DNA of 38,037 bases from JBDUCV01 sp040003255 (GTDB lineage Bacteria; Actinomycetota; Actinomycetes; Mycobacteriales; Jatrophihabitantaceae), in NCBI GenBank assembly GCA_040003255.1, contig JBDUCV010000013.1, positions 1-38,037 on the forward strand, read 5' to 3'. The number at the start of each line of letters is the position of its first letter. Position 1 is the stretch's first letter. A program made the translations under genes and the position numbers. Of the stretch, positions 23,554 through 31,755 are shown piece after piece. The notes under the pieces are model-generated. The model was given only the letters and a program-made list of their open reading frames with translations. It was not told the origin of the DNA and searched no databases.

Positions 23554-24736
23554 CCGCGCGCTCTTCGGAGTGGGCGCGGGCAGCCTCGTCCTGACCCTCG
23601 TCCCGCTCGCCGACGATCGTTCGCGCGAGGTGTTCAGCACGGCGATCCCGGCTCTCGTTGTGGGCATCGCGGTCGCGGCACTGACCGCTCGGCTGCGCCG
23701 ACAATCGCCCACCTGGATGGGCGGGGCGCTTGTCGCCGGATCGGCATGGCTGCTGTCACAGTCACGGGCCGGCGCGATCGAGTGGGTGCTCACCGCAGGT
23801 TTGGGTCTCGGTATCGCGCTGGCTCGCCCGTCGGTGCGGCGACCGTGGACTGATCCGGTGGTGATCGGCGCCGCTGTCGCGACGGGCGTGATCCTGGCCG
23901 CCGCGGCGGTCGTCGTCGACGCACGCACCGCCCGGTCGTGGGGCTCGCTCGCTGGAGTTGCGCTCGCGGTGAGTGCTGTCCTTGCCCGTCGGCCGGACGA
24001 TGCGTCGCGCCGCCCCGGACGGTTGCTGCCCGTGGCCGCCCTTGGCGTCCTGCTGTTGGTCGGCGGGTGGATCGGGGCCAACTCGCCGACGGTCAGCTGG
24101 TTCGGGCCGACGATCGCGCACGGGCCACGCGAGGGGTCCGCGGTAGCGATCAGCTTCGATGACGGACCCAACACGAATGCCACTCTGGCGCTCAGCCGGC
24201 TGCTCGTCGAGCGGGGAGACCGGGCGACGTTCTTCACGGTCGGCAAGGCGGTGGTGAAGCGGCCGGACATCACCCGTGCGCTGATCGCCGACGGGCAGTT
24301 GATCGGCAACCATTCCTACCTGCACGACCAGCTGCGCTGGCTCGACCCGCGCTATCCGGAGCTGATGCGCGCCGAGCGGGCGATCGACCAGTACGCCGGT
24401 GTGTGTCCGGCACTCTTCCGTCCGCCGCATGGTCAGCACACCCCGTTCATGACCTGGCAGTTGCACCGGCACGGCATGCAAATGGTCACCTGGGACGTCT
24501 CGACCGACGATTGGCGCAGCGACGACCCGCAGGAAGTTGCCCGGGCGATCCTTGCGAAGGTGCGGCCGGGTTCGATCATCGACCTGCACGATGGACTCGA
24601 CGGCGATGTCACCGCCGACCGCAGCGTGCTGGTGGCGGCACTGCCCCTGATTCTGGACGGCCTGCATGCGCGCGGCCTGCACTCGGTCACCCTCGACAAG
24701 CTCCTCGGGGTCGCCGGGTACCTGGACCACTGCTAG
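23531..24736 (+). CDS. Membrane-anchored polysaccharide deacetylase (NodB/CE4)
   Basis: Protein of 401 aa: the first 200 residues contain about six hydrophobic segments, then a NodB homology domain. The five CE4 motifs are visible: SFDDGPN near residue 209 (catalytic base and metal Asp), GNHSYLH (metal His-x3-His), RPPHGQ, WDVSTDDW and IIDLHDG. These enzymes remove N-acetyl (ArnD: N-formyl) groups from sugars or glycans; the domain should face outward. GTG 23531 follows GGAAGAGG. It is the only plus-strand gene of the locus, and its stop shares CTAG with the stop of the converging GT2 gene. A multi-helix N-terminus is unusual for CE4 enzymes. Confidence 0.83.
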   Translation: MTRSSTFIRALFGVGAGSLVLTLVPLADDRSREVFSTAIPALVVGIAVAALTARLRRQSPTWMGGALVAGSAWLLSQSRAGAIEWVLTAGLGLGIALARPSVRRPWTDPVVIGAAVATGVILAAAAVVVDARTARSWGSLAGVALAVSAVLARRPDDASRRPGRLLPVAALGVLLLVGGWIGANSPTVSWFGPTIAHGPREGSAVAISFDDGPNTNATLALSRLLVERGDRATFFTVGKAVVKRPDITRALIADGQLIGNHSYLHDQLRWLDPRYPELMRAERAIDQYAGVCPALFRPPHGQHTPFMTWQLHRHGMQMVTWDVSTDDWRSDDPQEVARAILAKVRPGSIIDLHDGLDGDVTADRSVLVAALPLILDGLHARGLHSVTLDKLLGVAGYLDHC

Positions 24737-25536
24737 TCGCCGATCGTCGCCGCGGCGGGCACGACCATGGCCGGTCGAGGAGCGAGGACGCGCCGACCTG
24801 ATGCTCGCCGCGCCGCGACAACGATCATGACCAGATCGATCACCGCATCGCTCATCCGGGTACGTGACCGGATGACCGGCACCGACTGCACGACGTCGTT
24901 GCGCACGTTGTAGCCGAGGCGGCAGAGGATCACTGCCACCTCGACGGTCTCGCTGTACCGATAACCGCGGTAGTACTGCAGTGCGTCGGTGAGCGCGCCG
25001 GCGCGGAACACCCGAAAGCCCGACTCGACATCGTGTAGCGGCGCGCCGGCCCACCTCGTCGCCCAGCGGCTGAGCACCCAGTTGCCGAGTTTCTTGTAGG
25101 CGGGGTAGCCCGACAGGTCGCGGCGGGCGAGCACGGCATCGGCGCCGTCCTCGATAGCGACCGTGGTCAGCTCGTCCAGCGCGTGCGGGTCGTGCTGGCC
25201 GTCAGCGTCGAGGGTGCAGACCAGCGCATCGGCGGACAGTTCGCCGGCTCGGACGCGCTGGGCGATGTCAGTGAACGCGAGGTAATACGCCGCCGACATG
25301 CCCTGGTTAATGTCGAAGGTGAGCAGCCGAGCCCGGTCGTGGCCGGGCAGCCATTGCGCTATCGCGCCGCGCGTGCCGTCGGTAGAGCCGTCGTCTACCA
25401 CGACCAGCTCATCGACCTGGTCGTAGAGCCGATCGAGAACGCCGGCAACCGTTTGTTCCTCGTTAAAGGCGGGAACGACGGCGATTCGCCCTGTCGGCCG
25501 ATCGTCGTCGCTTCGTTCCAACGATATGCGAGCCAC
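24733..25536 (-). CDS. Family 2 glycosyltransferase (polyprenyl-phosphate sugar synthase type)
   Basis: GT-A fold glycosyltransferase (267 aa). N-terminal motifs AVVPAFNEEQTV and VVDDGSTDGT bind the nucleotide sugar; TLDADGQHDPHAL supplies the metal-binding acidic residues; ESGFRVFRAGAL is typical of dolichol-phosphate-mannose-synthase-like enzymes. There is no clear membrane helix apart from a hydrophobic stretch near the C-terminus. GTG 25536 follows GGAGGGCGA; an open frame to 25632 is not needed. In context it may load a sugar onto polyprenyl phosphate, like ArnC or mycobacterial PpgS (inference). Confidence 0.84.
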   Translation of the reverse strand: MARISLERSDDDRPTGRIAVVPAFNEEQTVAGVLDRLYDQVDELVVVDDGSTDGTRGAIAQWLPGHDRARLLTFDINQGMSAAYYLAFTDIAQRVRAGELSADALVCTLDADGQHDPHALDELTTVAIEDGADAVLARRDLSGYPAYKKLGNWVLSRWATRWAGAPLHDVESGFRVFRAGALTDALQYYRGYRYSETVEVAVILCRLGYNVRNDVVQSVPVIRSRTRMSDAVIDLVMIVVAARRASGRRVLAPRPAMVVPAAATIGD

Positions 25537-25646
25537 TGCTCGCCCTCCCTGCGCGCGGAAAAACGTGGACGGACCGACGCATCGGCCAGGCGGCAGCCTA
25601 CCGTCACCTGACCTGGGTACAGCGCACTCCAAGGTGTTTCTGCTGC

Positions 25647-25676
25647 CTTGAGTGGAACAGACTCAACTCCTAATCA
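25647..25676 (+). promoter_or_regulatory. clpB promoter with near-consensus HspR (HAIR) operator
   Basis: CTTGAGT-N7-ACTCAAC (25647-25667) matches the HAIR consensus CTTGAGT-N7-ACTCAAG at 13 of 14 arm positions. As at dnaK, the left arm supplies the -35 (TTGAGT, 25648-25653), and 17 nt further lies TAATCA (25671-25676), a moderate -10. clpB starts 45 nt downstream. An imperfect extra half-site (ACTCCAAG) lies at 25626-25633. Confidence 0.85.
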
Positions 25677-25720
25677 GTTGATCTGGGTACGTTCCGACCA
25701 CCACGTCCGAAGGATCGCTG

Positions 25721-28351
25721 ATGGATCTCACTACCCGCAGTCAGCAGGCCGTGTCGACCGCGGTGCGCAGCGCCGCCGAGCGCGGCAACCCCGCCGTCGA
25801 GCCCGCGCACCTTGCCGTCGCCCTGCTCGACGATGCCGAAGGCCTGACCCGGCCGCTGCTGCAGGCCACCGGAACTGACCCGCTTGCAGCGCGTGCGGGC
25901 GCCCAGCGGATCGTCGACGCCCTGCCAAGCGCGAGCGGAGCGAGCGTCGGTGCCCCCCAGCCATCACGTACTTTCCTCGCTGCCCTCGCCGCCGCCGAAC
26001 GGGATGCCCGCGATCGCAGCGACGAATATGTCTCCACCGAGCACCTGCTCATCGCACTCGCGCGGCAGGCCGACATCGGCGCGATCCTCGGCGGCCCCGA
26101 CGCGCTGGGCGATGCCCTGGCCTCGGTGCGCGGCTCCTCGCGGGTCACTAGCCCCGACCCGGAGGGGACGTTCCAGGCGCTCGAGAAGTACGGCGTCGAC
26201 CTGACCGCCCGCGCCCGCGAGGGAAAGATCGACCCGGTCATCGGCCGGGACGCCGAGATCCGGCGGGTCATCCAGGTGCTGTCACGCCGGACGAAGAACA
26301 ACCCGGTGCTGATTGGCGATCCGGGCGTCGGCAAGACCGCCGTCGTCGAGGGGCTTGCGCAGCGGATCGTGGCAGGCGACGTCCCAGAGTCGCTGCGTGG
26401 CAAACGCCTGGTCGCGCTCGACCTAGCGGCGATGGTGGCCGGCGCCAAGTACCGCGGCGAGTTCGAGGAGCGGCTCAAGGCCGTCCTCACCGAGATCAAG
26501 GATTCCGGTGGCCAGGTGGTCACGTTCATCGACGAGCTGCACACCGTCGTCGGCGCCGGCGCGACCGGTGACAGCGCCATGGACGCCGGCAACATGCTCA
26601 AGCCAATGCTGGCCCGCGGCGAGCTGCGCATGGTCGGCGCCACTACCCTCGACGAGTTTCGCGAGCACGTCGAGAAGGACCCCGCGCTGGAGCGGCGGTT
26701 CCAGCAGGTGTTCATCGGCGAGCCGTCGGTCGAGGACACCATCGGCATCCTGCGCGGGCTCAAGGGGCGCTACGAGGCGCATCACAAGGTGCAGATCAGC
26801 GATGGCGCGCTGGTCGCCGCGGCGACGCTGTCTGACCGATACATCACGTCGCGCTTCCTGCCCGACAAAGCGATCGACCTGGTCGACGAGGCGGCGTCGC
26901 GGCTGCGGATGGAGATCGACTCCCGTCCGGTCGAGGTGGACGCGTTGCAGCGCGCCGTCGACCGGCTGCGGATGGAGGAGCTGGCGCTTGCCAAGGAAAC
27001 CGACCCGGCGTCCCGTGATCGACTCGACCGGCTACGGGCCGAGCTGGCCGACCTGACCGAGCAGCTCGACGCGCTGAATGCGCGGTGGGAGCGGGAGAAG
27101 GCCGGGCTGAATCTCGTCGGCGAGCTCAAGGAACGCCTCGACGATCTGCACGGGCAGGCCGAGCGGGCGCAGCGAGACGGCGACTTCGAGGTCGCATCCC
27201 GGCTGCTCTATGCCGAGATCCCGGCGCTGGAGAAGCAGCTCGCCGAGGCGAGTGCCGCGGACGTCGCGCAGGACGTGCTGGTCAAGGACGAGGTCGGCGC
27301 AGACGACATCGCCGAGGTGGTCGCGGCGTGGACCGGGATTCCCGCGGGCCGGCTCCTTGAGGGCGAGAGCGCCAAGCTGCTGCGAATGGAGGACGAGTTG
27401 GCTGCCCGGGTGATCGGCCAGGCAGCGGCCGTGCGCGCGGTGTCCGACGCGGTGCGGCGCGCCCGCGCCGGCATCAGCGATCCGGACCGGCCGACCGGCT
27501 CGTTTCTATTCCTCGGCCCGACCGGGGTGGGCAAGACCGAACTGGCCAAGGCGCTCGCGGCATTCCTGTTCGACGACGAGCGGGCGATGGTGCGTATCGA
27601 CATGAGCGAGTACGCCGAGAAGCACTCGGTGGCCCGGCTGGTGGGCGCGCCGCCCGGCTATATCGGCTACGAGGAGGGCGGCCAGCTCACCGAAGCGGTG
27701 CGCCGCCGTCCGTACAGCGTGGTCCTTCTTGACGAGGTCGAAAAGGCGCACCCGGACGTTTTCGACGTGCTGCTGGCGGTGCTGGACGACGGGCGGCTGA
27801 CCGACGGGCAGGGCCGCACGGTCGACTTCCGCAACTCGATCCTCGTCCTGACATCCAATCTCGGCTCGCAGGCGCTGATCAGCGAGATGCCAGACGAGCT
27901 CAAGCGCGACGCGGTGCTGTCGATGGTCCGGGAGCACTTCAAGCCGGAGTTCCTGAATCGGCTGGACGACATCGTGGTGTTCGAGTCGCTGACCACCGAC
28001 GAGCTCACCCGGATCGTCGCCATCCAGATCACCGCGCTCGGCGCCCGGCTGGCGGGTCGCCGGTTGACGCTCGAGGTGAGCGAGGGCGCGCGGGAGTGGT
28101 TGGCGATCAACGGCTTCGATCCCCTTTACGGCGCCCGGCCGCTGCGGCGCCTGGTGCAGACCGTGATCGGCGATCCGCTCGCCCGGGCGCTCATCGCCGG
28201 GGAGATCCGTGACGGCCAGACCGTTCGGGTGGACGTGCGCGACGACCGATCGGGGCTCGAAGTCTCGTCCGGTGCACCAACGATGTCAGGTCTTGCTCAG
28301 CCAGTTGCGGACGTCGCGGGTCCAAATCATCGCCAGCCCGATAATCGGTAG
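25721..28351 (+). CDS. clpB: Disaggregase ClpB (Hsp100)
   Basis: Hexameric AAA+ protein (876 aa) that resolubilises aggregated proteins together with DnaK/DnaJ/GrpE. Order of parts: N domain (residues 1-145), AAA-1 with GDPGVGKTA and FIDELHTVVGAG, the coiled-coil middle domain (about 400-520, REKAGLNLVGELKERLDDL) that distinguishes ClpB from ClpA/ClpC, then AAA-2 with GPTGVGKTE and LLDEVEKAHPDVFDVLL, and the C-terminal D2-small domain. ATG 25721 follows AAGGAT. The HAIR operator upstream places it under HspR. The last 25 residues run past the usual end and overlap the converging membrane gene by 66 nt. Confidence 0.97.
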   Translation: MDLTTRSQQAVSTAVRSAAERGNPAVEPAHLAVALLDDAEGLTRPLLQATGTDPLAARAGAQRIVDALPSASGASVGAPQPSRTFLAALAAAERDARDRSDEYVSTEHLLIALARQADIGAILGGPDALGDALASVRGSSRVTSPDPEGTFQALEKYGVDLTARAREGKIDPVIGRDAEIRRVIQVLSRRTKNNPVLIGDPGVGKTAVVEGLAQRIVAGDVPESLRGKRLVALDLAAMVAGAKYRGEFEERLKAVLTEIKDSGGQVVTFIDELHTVVGAGATGDSAMDAGNMLKPMLARGELRMVGATTLDEFREHVEKDPALERRFQQVFIGEPSVEDTIGILRGLKGRYEAHHKVQISDGALVAAATLSDRYITSRFLPDKAIDLVDEAASRLRMEIDSRPVEVDALQRAVDRLRMEELALAKETDPASRDRLDRLRAELADLTEQLDALNARWEREKAGLNLVGELKERLDDLHGQAERAQRDGDFEVASRLLYAEIPALEKQLAEASAADVAQDVLVKDEVGADDIAEVVAAWTGIPAGRLLEGESAKLLRMEDELAARVIGQAAAVRAVSDAVRRARAGISDPDRPTGSFLFLGPTGVGKTELAKALAAFLFDDERAMVRIDMSEYAEKHSVARLVGAPPGYIGYEEGGQLTEAVRRRPYSVVLLDEVEKAHPDVFDVLLAVLDDGRLTDGQGRTVDFRNSILVLTSNLGSQALISEMPDELKRDAVLSMVREHFKPEFLNRLDDIVVFESLTTDELTRIVAIQITALGARLAGRRLTLEVSEGAREWLAINGFDPLYGARPLRRLVQTVIGDPLARALIAGEIRDGQTVRVDVRDDRSGLEVSSGAPTMSGLAQPVADVAGPNHRQPDNR

Positions 28352-28912
28352 CGACGTGAATAGCAGGACCCAGATTGTGGCCGTTGTGGCTCGCACGCGG
28401 ATCAACCAGTAGACGCCTTCGGCGATGCAGATCGCCGCGCCGATCGTGAACAGCGTTCGCCCAGTGGGATTGCGGTTGGCCAAGCCGACGCCGCCGGCGA
28501 TCAACAGGCCGCCGGCCAGCAAGTTCAACAACCCGTCGACCACTAGTTCGGCGGTGACCGAGGAGGTGTCGCCGAACGAGCTGTTCAGGCCGTTCAGGAT
28601 CGACGCGCCGAAGAAGAGCATCACACCGGCCAGGATCAGCAGGCCAGCGTCGACGTAGCCAAGGACCGCGGCGGCGATCACCTGCCCCGGCCGCGGCGGC
28701 CCGTAGGCCATGGGCTGCGGGTAGGCCGGGTAGGACGCAGGCGGGTAGCCGTAGGGCACCTGATAACCGGCCGTCGGGTATCCCCCGGGAGCTGCCGGCG
28801 GATAGTACGGAACTTCAGGCGGCGGCGGCGGCTGCATCGGCGGCGGCCCGGTATATGGATCCGAATGCGGGTCCACTGGCTGCTCACCCGATAGGTAGCC
28901 GCCGCCCGCCAT
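28286..28912 (-). CDS. Pro/Tyr-rich membrane protein, function unknown
   Basis: Protein of 208 aa. Residues 1-80 are rich in Pro, Tyr and Gly (PPPEVPYYPPAAPGG), then four hydrophobic helices (first: VIAAAVLGYVDAGLLILAGVM) to near the C-terminus. Such architecture is common in actinobacterial envelope proteins; no enzymatic motif is visible. ATG 28912 overlaps the stop of the upstream DUF4190 gene by 1 nt, so the two are co-translated. The 3' end is antisense to the last 66 nt of clpB. Confidence 0.72.
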   Translation of the reverse strand: MAGGGYLSGEQPVDPHSDPYTGPPPMQPPPPPEVPYYPPAAPGGYPTAGYQVPYGYPPASYPAYPQPMAYGPPRPGQVIAAAVLGYVDAGLLILAGVMLFFGASILNGLNSSFGDTSSVTAELVVDGLLNLLAGGLLIAGGVGLANRNPTGRTLFTIGAAICIAEGVYWLIRVRATTATIWVLLFTSLPIIGLAMIWTRDVRNWLSKT

Positions 28913-29559
28913 CAGTTCCCCTCGCGGATGCACGTTTCGTATGCGGCGCTGCCCAGGTCGTACTTGTCGGAGCAGCTCTGGCTGCGGTTCACCGCCCAGA
29001 TGAAGAAGATCGTCGCTGCGACGCCGCCGACGACGGCACAAATCAGCCCGGCCATGGCCATGCCTCGTCCGCCCTGACCGCGCTTGGCGGCCGCGAGCCC
29101 GAGCCCGCTGAACACGATGCCCAGCACGATCAACGGGAGGTCGAACAGGGTGAAGAAGAACAGCACCAGCGCCAGTATGCCGAGCACCAGGCCGGCGATT
29201 GCCTTGCCGTTGCGGTTGGTCGATGCCGGATAAGCAGGCGACATCGGCCCGGCGGGATTTCCACCGGGTCCCGCGTGACCCGGGTACATCCGAGCCGGGT
29301 GTTGACCGGGTGGGGCACCGGCCTGCGGGTAGCCGAACGCGTTTGGCCCGGGCGGGCCGAACCGGTACGGGTCATCGGGCGACCCGGGACGCGGCGCGGA
29401 CGGCGGCGGAGCGGCGGGCGGATACGGCGCGGACGGGTAGGGCTGGCTCGGCGACTCATAGGGCTGGCCAGTGGGCGCACCCGTTGGATCCGGCCGCGCC
29501 CAGGGCTCGTCGTCTCCGTATTCGGTGGGCGAACCGGGATCGTCTGGCGATGGGGTCAC
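28912..29559 (-). CDS. DUF4190-domain membrane protein with proline-rich N-terminus
   Basis: Protein of 215 aa. About 130 residues of Pro/Gly/Tyr/Ala-rich sequence lead into a DUF4190 region (NGKAIAGLVLGILALVLFFF to GRGMAMAGLICAVVGGVAA) with three hydrophobic segments. A short tail follows with two cysteines (SQSCSDKYDLGSAAYETCIREGN). The start is uncertain: GTG 29559 has GGAGG five nt upstream and is preferred, while ATG 29574 adds five residues but lacks a site. DUF4190 has no known function; in actinobacteria it often sits in proline-rich envelope proteins. It is the first of a two-gene unit and is divergent from 29670. Confidence 0.75.
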   Translation of the reverse strand: MTPSPDDPGSPTEYGDDEPWARPDPTGAPTGQPYESPSQPYPSAPYPPAAPPPSAPRPGSPDDPYRFGPPGPNAFGYPQAGAPPGQHPARMYPGHAGPGGNPAGPMSPAYPASTNRNGKAIAGLVLGILALVLFFFTLFDLPLIVLGIVFSGLGLAAAKRGQGGRGMAMAGLICAVVGGVAATIFFIWAVNRSQSCSDKYDLGSAAYETCIREGN

Positions 29560-29656
29560 GACAGCCTCCGGCATCCTGGTTGTTGGGCGGATGTCAGGCA
29601 GACTGTAGCGGGCCGGGCGGTGCCGTTCGGCCGGACCAGCGCACCCGCGGCGCACG

Positions 29657-29662
29657 TACACT
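29657..29662 (+). promoter_or_regulatory. Candidate leaderless -10 for the 29670 gene
   Basis: TACACT fits TANNNT and is followed by 7 nt and then the GTG start codon, so transcription would begin at or next to the start codon. No Shine-Dalgarno sequence is present. Confidence 0.5.
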
Positions 29663-29669
29663 GCGCGGC

Positions 29670-30452
29670 GTGAATGACACCATAACCTCGGCCAGCGGCT
29701 CGTCCGCGCCGCGCACCATCCTCTGGACCTGGTACGCGCTGATCGTTGCCGCGGTCGGCTCGGTGCTGACCTCCCTCGCCCTGTACGGGGCCCGATCCTG
29801 GCTCGAGCGCACTTATCGCGACGGCATCGTCAAGAACACCGCTAAGCACAGCGCGGAGCAGGTGCAGAAGGACCTCGACAACCTGAGCCACGCGGTGTCG
29901 AACATCATCACCTTCCAGTTGATCTTCGGCATCGTTGGTGCGGCGATCTTGGGGTTCCTCGCGATTCGGGTTAAGCAAGGGCGGCACTGGACGCGATGGG
30001 GCGTCGTCGGCGCGTTCGCGCTGATGTCGCTGTCCGGCTACAGCCTGATCGGGCTGAGCGGCCTGCTCGGGATCGGCTCGGACGCCCCGCTGACCTTCAA
30101 GGCTCCGGCATTCCTCGGCGCAGCAGCCTTCGTGGCGGCGGTGATCCTGATCAACGTGAAGCCCAGCAGCGAGTTTTTGAACCTGGGACGCCCGGAGCGG
30201 ACGTCGGCAGGCGGTGTGGGGCTACGTGGCCTTCTTGGCCCGCGTCCGCCCCGCGGTGGCGCGACGGGCCCGGCGCGTCCGGGTTCCGCGCGAGCCGTTC
30301 GACCTGCCGCCGCAAAGCCCGCGACCACCCGGCCGGGTTCCGGCACAGCCAACGGTGCCGCCAAGGGCAAGGCGCGAGTTGCCGCCCAGTCCGCCCCGCC
30401 GGGATCGAAGCCCGCTAGGACCAAGAACCGCGGCAAGGCTAAGGGTCGATGA
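29670..30452 (+). CDS. Membrane protein with basic Ala/Pro-rich tail, function unknown
   Basis: Protein of 260 aa. Four hydrophobic segments lie in residues 15-170 (for example TWYALIVAAVGSVLTSLALYG and WGVVGAFALMSLSGYSLIGL); a charged coiled-coil-like stretch (KHSAEQVQKDLDNLSHAVS) sits between the first two. The last 85 residues are Pro/Ala/Arg/Lys-rich (PARTKNRGKAKGR at the end), likely disordered. GTG 29670 is directly preceded by a leaderless-type -10; an open frame from 29199 is opposite the DUF4190 gene and is rejected. It overlaps the SDR start by 4 nt, heading a four-gene unit with pyrE. I do not recognise a family. Confidence 0.72.
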   Translation: MNDTITSASGSSAPRTILWTWYALIVAAVGSVLTSLALYGARSWLERTYRDGIVKNTAKHSAEQVQKDLDNLSHAVSNIITFQLIFGIVGAAILGFLAIRVKQGRHWTRWGVVGAFALMSLSGYSLIGLSGLLGIGSDAPLTFKAPAFLGAAAFVAAVILINVKPSSEFLNLGRPERTSAGGVGLRGLLGPRPPRGGATGPARPGSARAVRPAAAKPATTRPGSGTANGAAKGKARVAAQSAPPGSKPARTKNRGKAKGR

Positions 30453-31216
30453 GCACGGCGCTGGTCACCGGCGCCACAGCAGGGCTGGGGGCGGCGTTTG
30501 CTCGGGCACTCGCGAAGGACAGCCACGACCTGGTGCTCGTCGCCCGGGACGAGTCACGGCTGGAATCGGCGAAGGTCGCCCTCGAGGACCAATTCGGTGT
30601 GGGCGTGGCGGTGTTGCCCGCCGACCTCACCACCGACGCTGGCTGCGGCGCAGTCGCCGCCCGGCTCAGCTCGACCGAGAAGCCGGTCGAGACGCTGATC
30701 AACAACGCCGGCATCGGCACGTACCGGCCCTTCGGCGTTGCCGAACTCGCCCGCGAGGAATCGATGCTGGACCTCAACGTGCGGGCGGTCCTGCGGCTGA
30801 CCCACGCCTCGGTGCGAGCGATGCAGTCGCGTGGACGGGGGCTGATCATCAACGTGTCCTCAGTCGCGTCGTTCGTGCCGCGCGGCAGCAATGCGACCTA
30901 CTCGGCGAGCAAGGCGTGGGTAACGATGTTCAGCGAGGCGCTCGCCGTGCAGGTCGCTGGTTCGGGGGTGATCGTCAGCGCGTTGTGTCCCGGGTTCACC
31001 CGTACCGAGTTCCACGAGCGAGCGGAGGCCGACATGTCGGCCGTCCCCGGCTGGATGTGGCTCGACGCCGATGCCGTCGTCGCGCAGGGACTGGCCGACG
31101 CGCGCGCGGGCAAACCGGTCAGCGTGCCTAGTGCCAAGTACAAGGCGCTGGTCGGCACCGCGCGGCACATCCCGCGGCCGCTGCTACGCGCGATCATGCA
31201 GCGGGCCGGACGCTGA
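30449..31216 (+). CDS. Short-chain dehydrogenase/reductase
   Basis: Classical SDR oxidoreductase (255 aa). The cofactor motif GATAGLGAAFA (TGxxxGxG type) lies at the N-terminus, NNAG follows at about residue 90, and the catalytic Ser-Tyr-Lys appear in NVSSVASFV and YSASK. An acidic or basic residue after strand 2 (VARDESRLE) suggests NADP(H). The tail (PRPLLRAIMQRAGR) is basic. ATG 30449 overlaps the upstream gene by 4 nt; pyrE follows after 11 nt. The substrate cannot be predicted. Confidence 0.87.
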   Translation: MSTALVTGATAGLGAAFARALAKDSHDLVLVARDESRLESAKVALEDQFGVGVAVLPADLTTDAGCGAVAARLSSTEKPVETLINNAGIGTYRPFGVAELAREESMLDLNVRAVLRLTHASVRAMQSRGRGLIINVSSVASFVPRGSNATYSASKAWVTMFSEALAVQVAGSGVIVSALCPGFTRTEFHERAEADMSAVPGWMWLDADAVVAQGLADARAGKPVSVPSAKYKALVGTARHIPRPLLRAIMQRAGR

Positions 31217-31227
31217 GGACGGCACCG

Positions 31228-31755
31228 GTGAGTGATCGTGACGAATTGCTGGCGTTGATCAAGGAGCTGGCCGTCGTGCACGGGCGGGTAACCCTGTCGT
31301 CGGGTGCCGAGGCCGATTACTACATCGACCTGCGGCGCATCACCTTGGACCGCCGCGCCGCCCGGCTCGTCGGCCGGGTGATGCTCGAGCTCACCGCGGA
31401 CTGGACGTTCGACGCCGTTGGTGGCCTGACCCTGGGCGCCGACCCGGTGGCCACCGCGATGTTGCACGCCAGTGCGGCCGGTCTGGACGCGTTCGTCGTA
31501 CGCAAGGCGCAGAAGCAGCATGGCATGCAGCGCCGCATCGAGGGCCCCGACATCGACGGTCGCCGGGTCCTGGTGGTCGAGGACACCTCGACCGTCGGGA
31601 CCAGCCCGCTCGCTGCCGTCGATGCCGCGCGTGCGGCGGGCGCGGTCGTCGCGGGGGTGGCCATGATCGTGGACCGGGGAGGCGGTGCGGTGATCACCGA
31701 GGCGGGACTGCCGTTCCGGGCGGCGTACACGCTGGCCGACTTGGGGCTGTCCTGA
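31228..31755 (+). CDS. pyrE: Orotate phosphoribosyltransferase
   Basis: Pyrimidine biosynthesis enzyme (175 aa) that joins orotate to PRPP to give OMP. The PRPP-binding motif VLVVEDTSTVGTS is clear, and VTLSSGAEADYYIDLRRI is the orotate-site N-terminal element. Length fits the actinobacterial form. GTG 31228 follows GAGGA. No other pyr genes are nearby, a common actinobacterial arrangement. The last codons overlap the likely CTG start of the methyltransferase. Confidence 0.93.
   Translation: MSDRDELLALIKELAVVHGRVTLSSGAEADYYIDLRRITLDRRAARLVGRVMLELTADWTFDAVGGLTLGADPVATAMLHASAAGLDAFVVRKAQKQHGMQRRIEGPDIDGRRVLVVEDTSTVGTSPLAAVDAARAAGAVVAGVAMIVDRGGGAVITEAGLPFRAAYTLADLGLS

Noticed and set aside
23554..24309. 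N-terminal extension of the GT-C candidate to 24309
   Set aside because: The extension is antisense to the NodB gene and has low-complexity shadow composition; the hydrophobic protein begins properly at ATG 23553.
28679..28880. Possible tandem-repeat array
   Set aside because: The repetition only reflects Pro/Tyr/Gly-rich codons in a coding region; no regular period or spacer as in CRISPR or VNTR arrays.
30214..31131. Plus-strand frame of 305 residues overlapping the SDR
   Set aside because: Out-of-frame shadow of the membrane protein and SDR genes; no recognisable domain.
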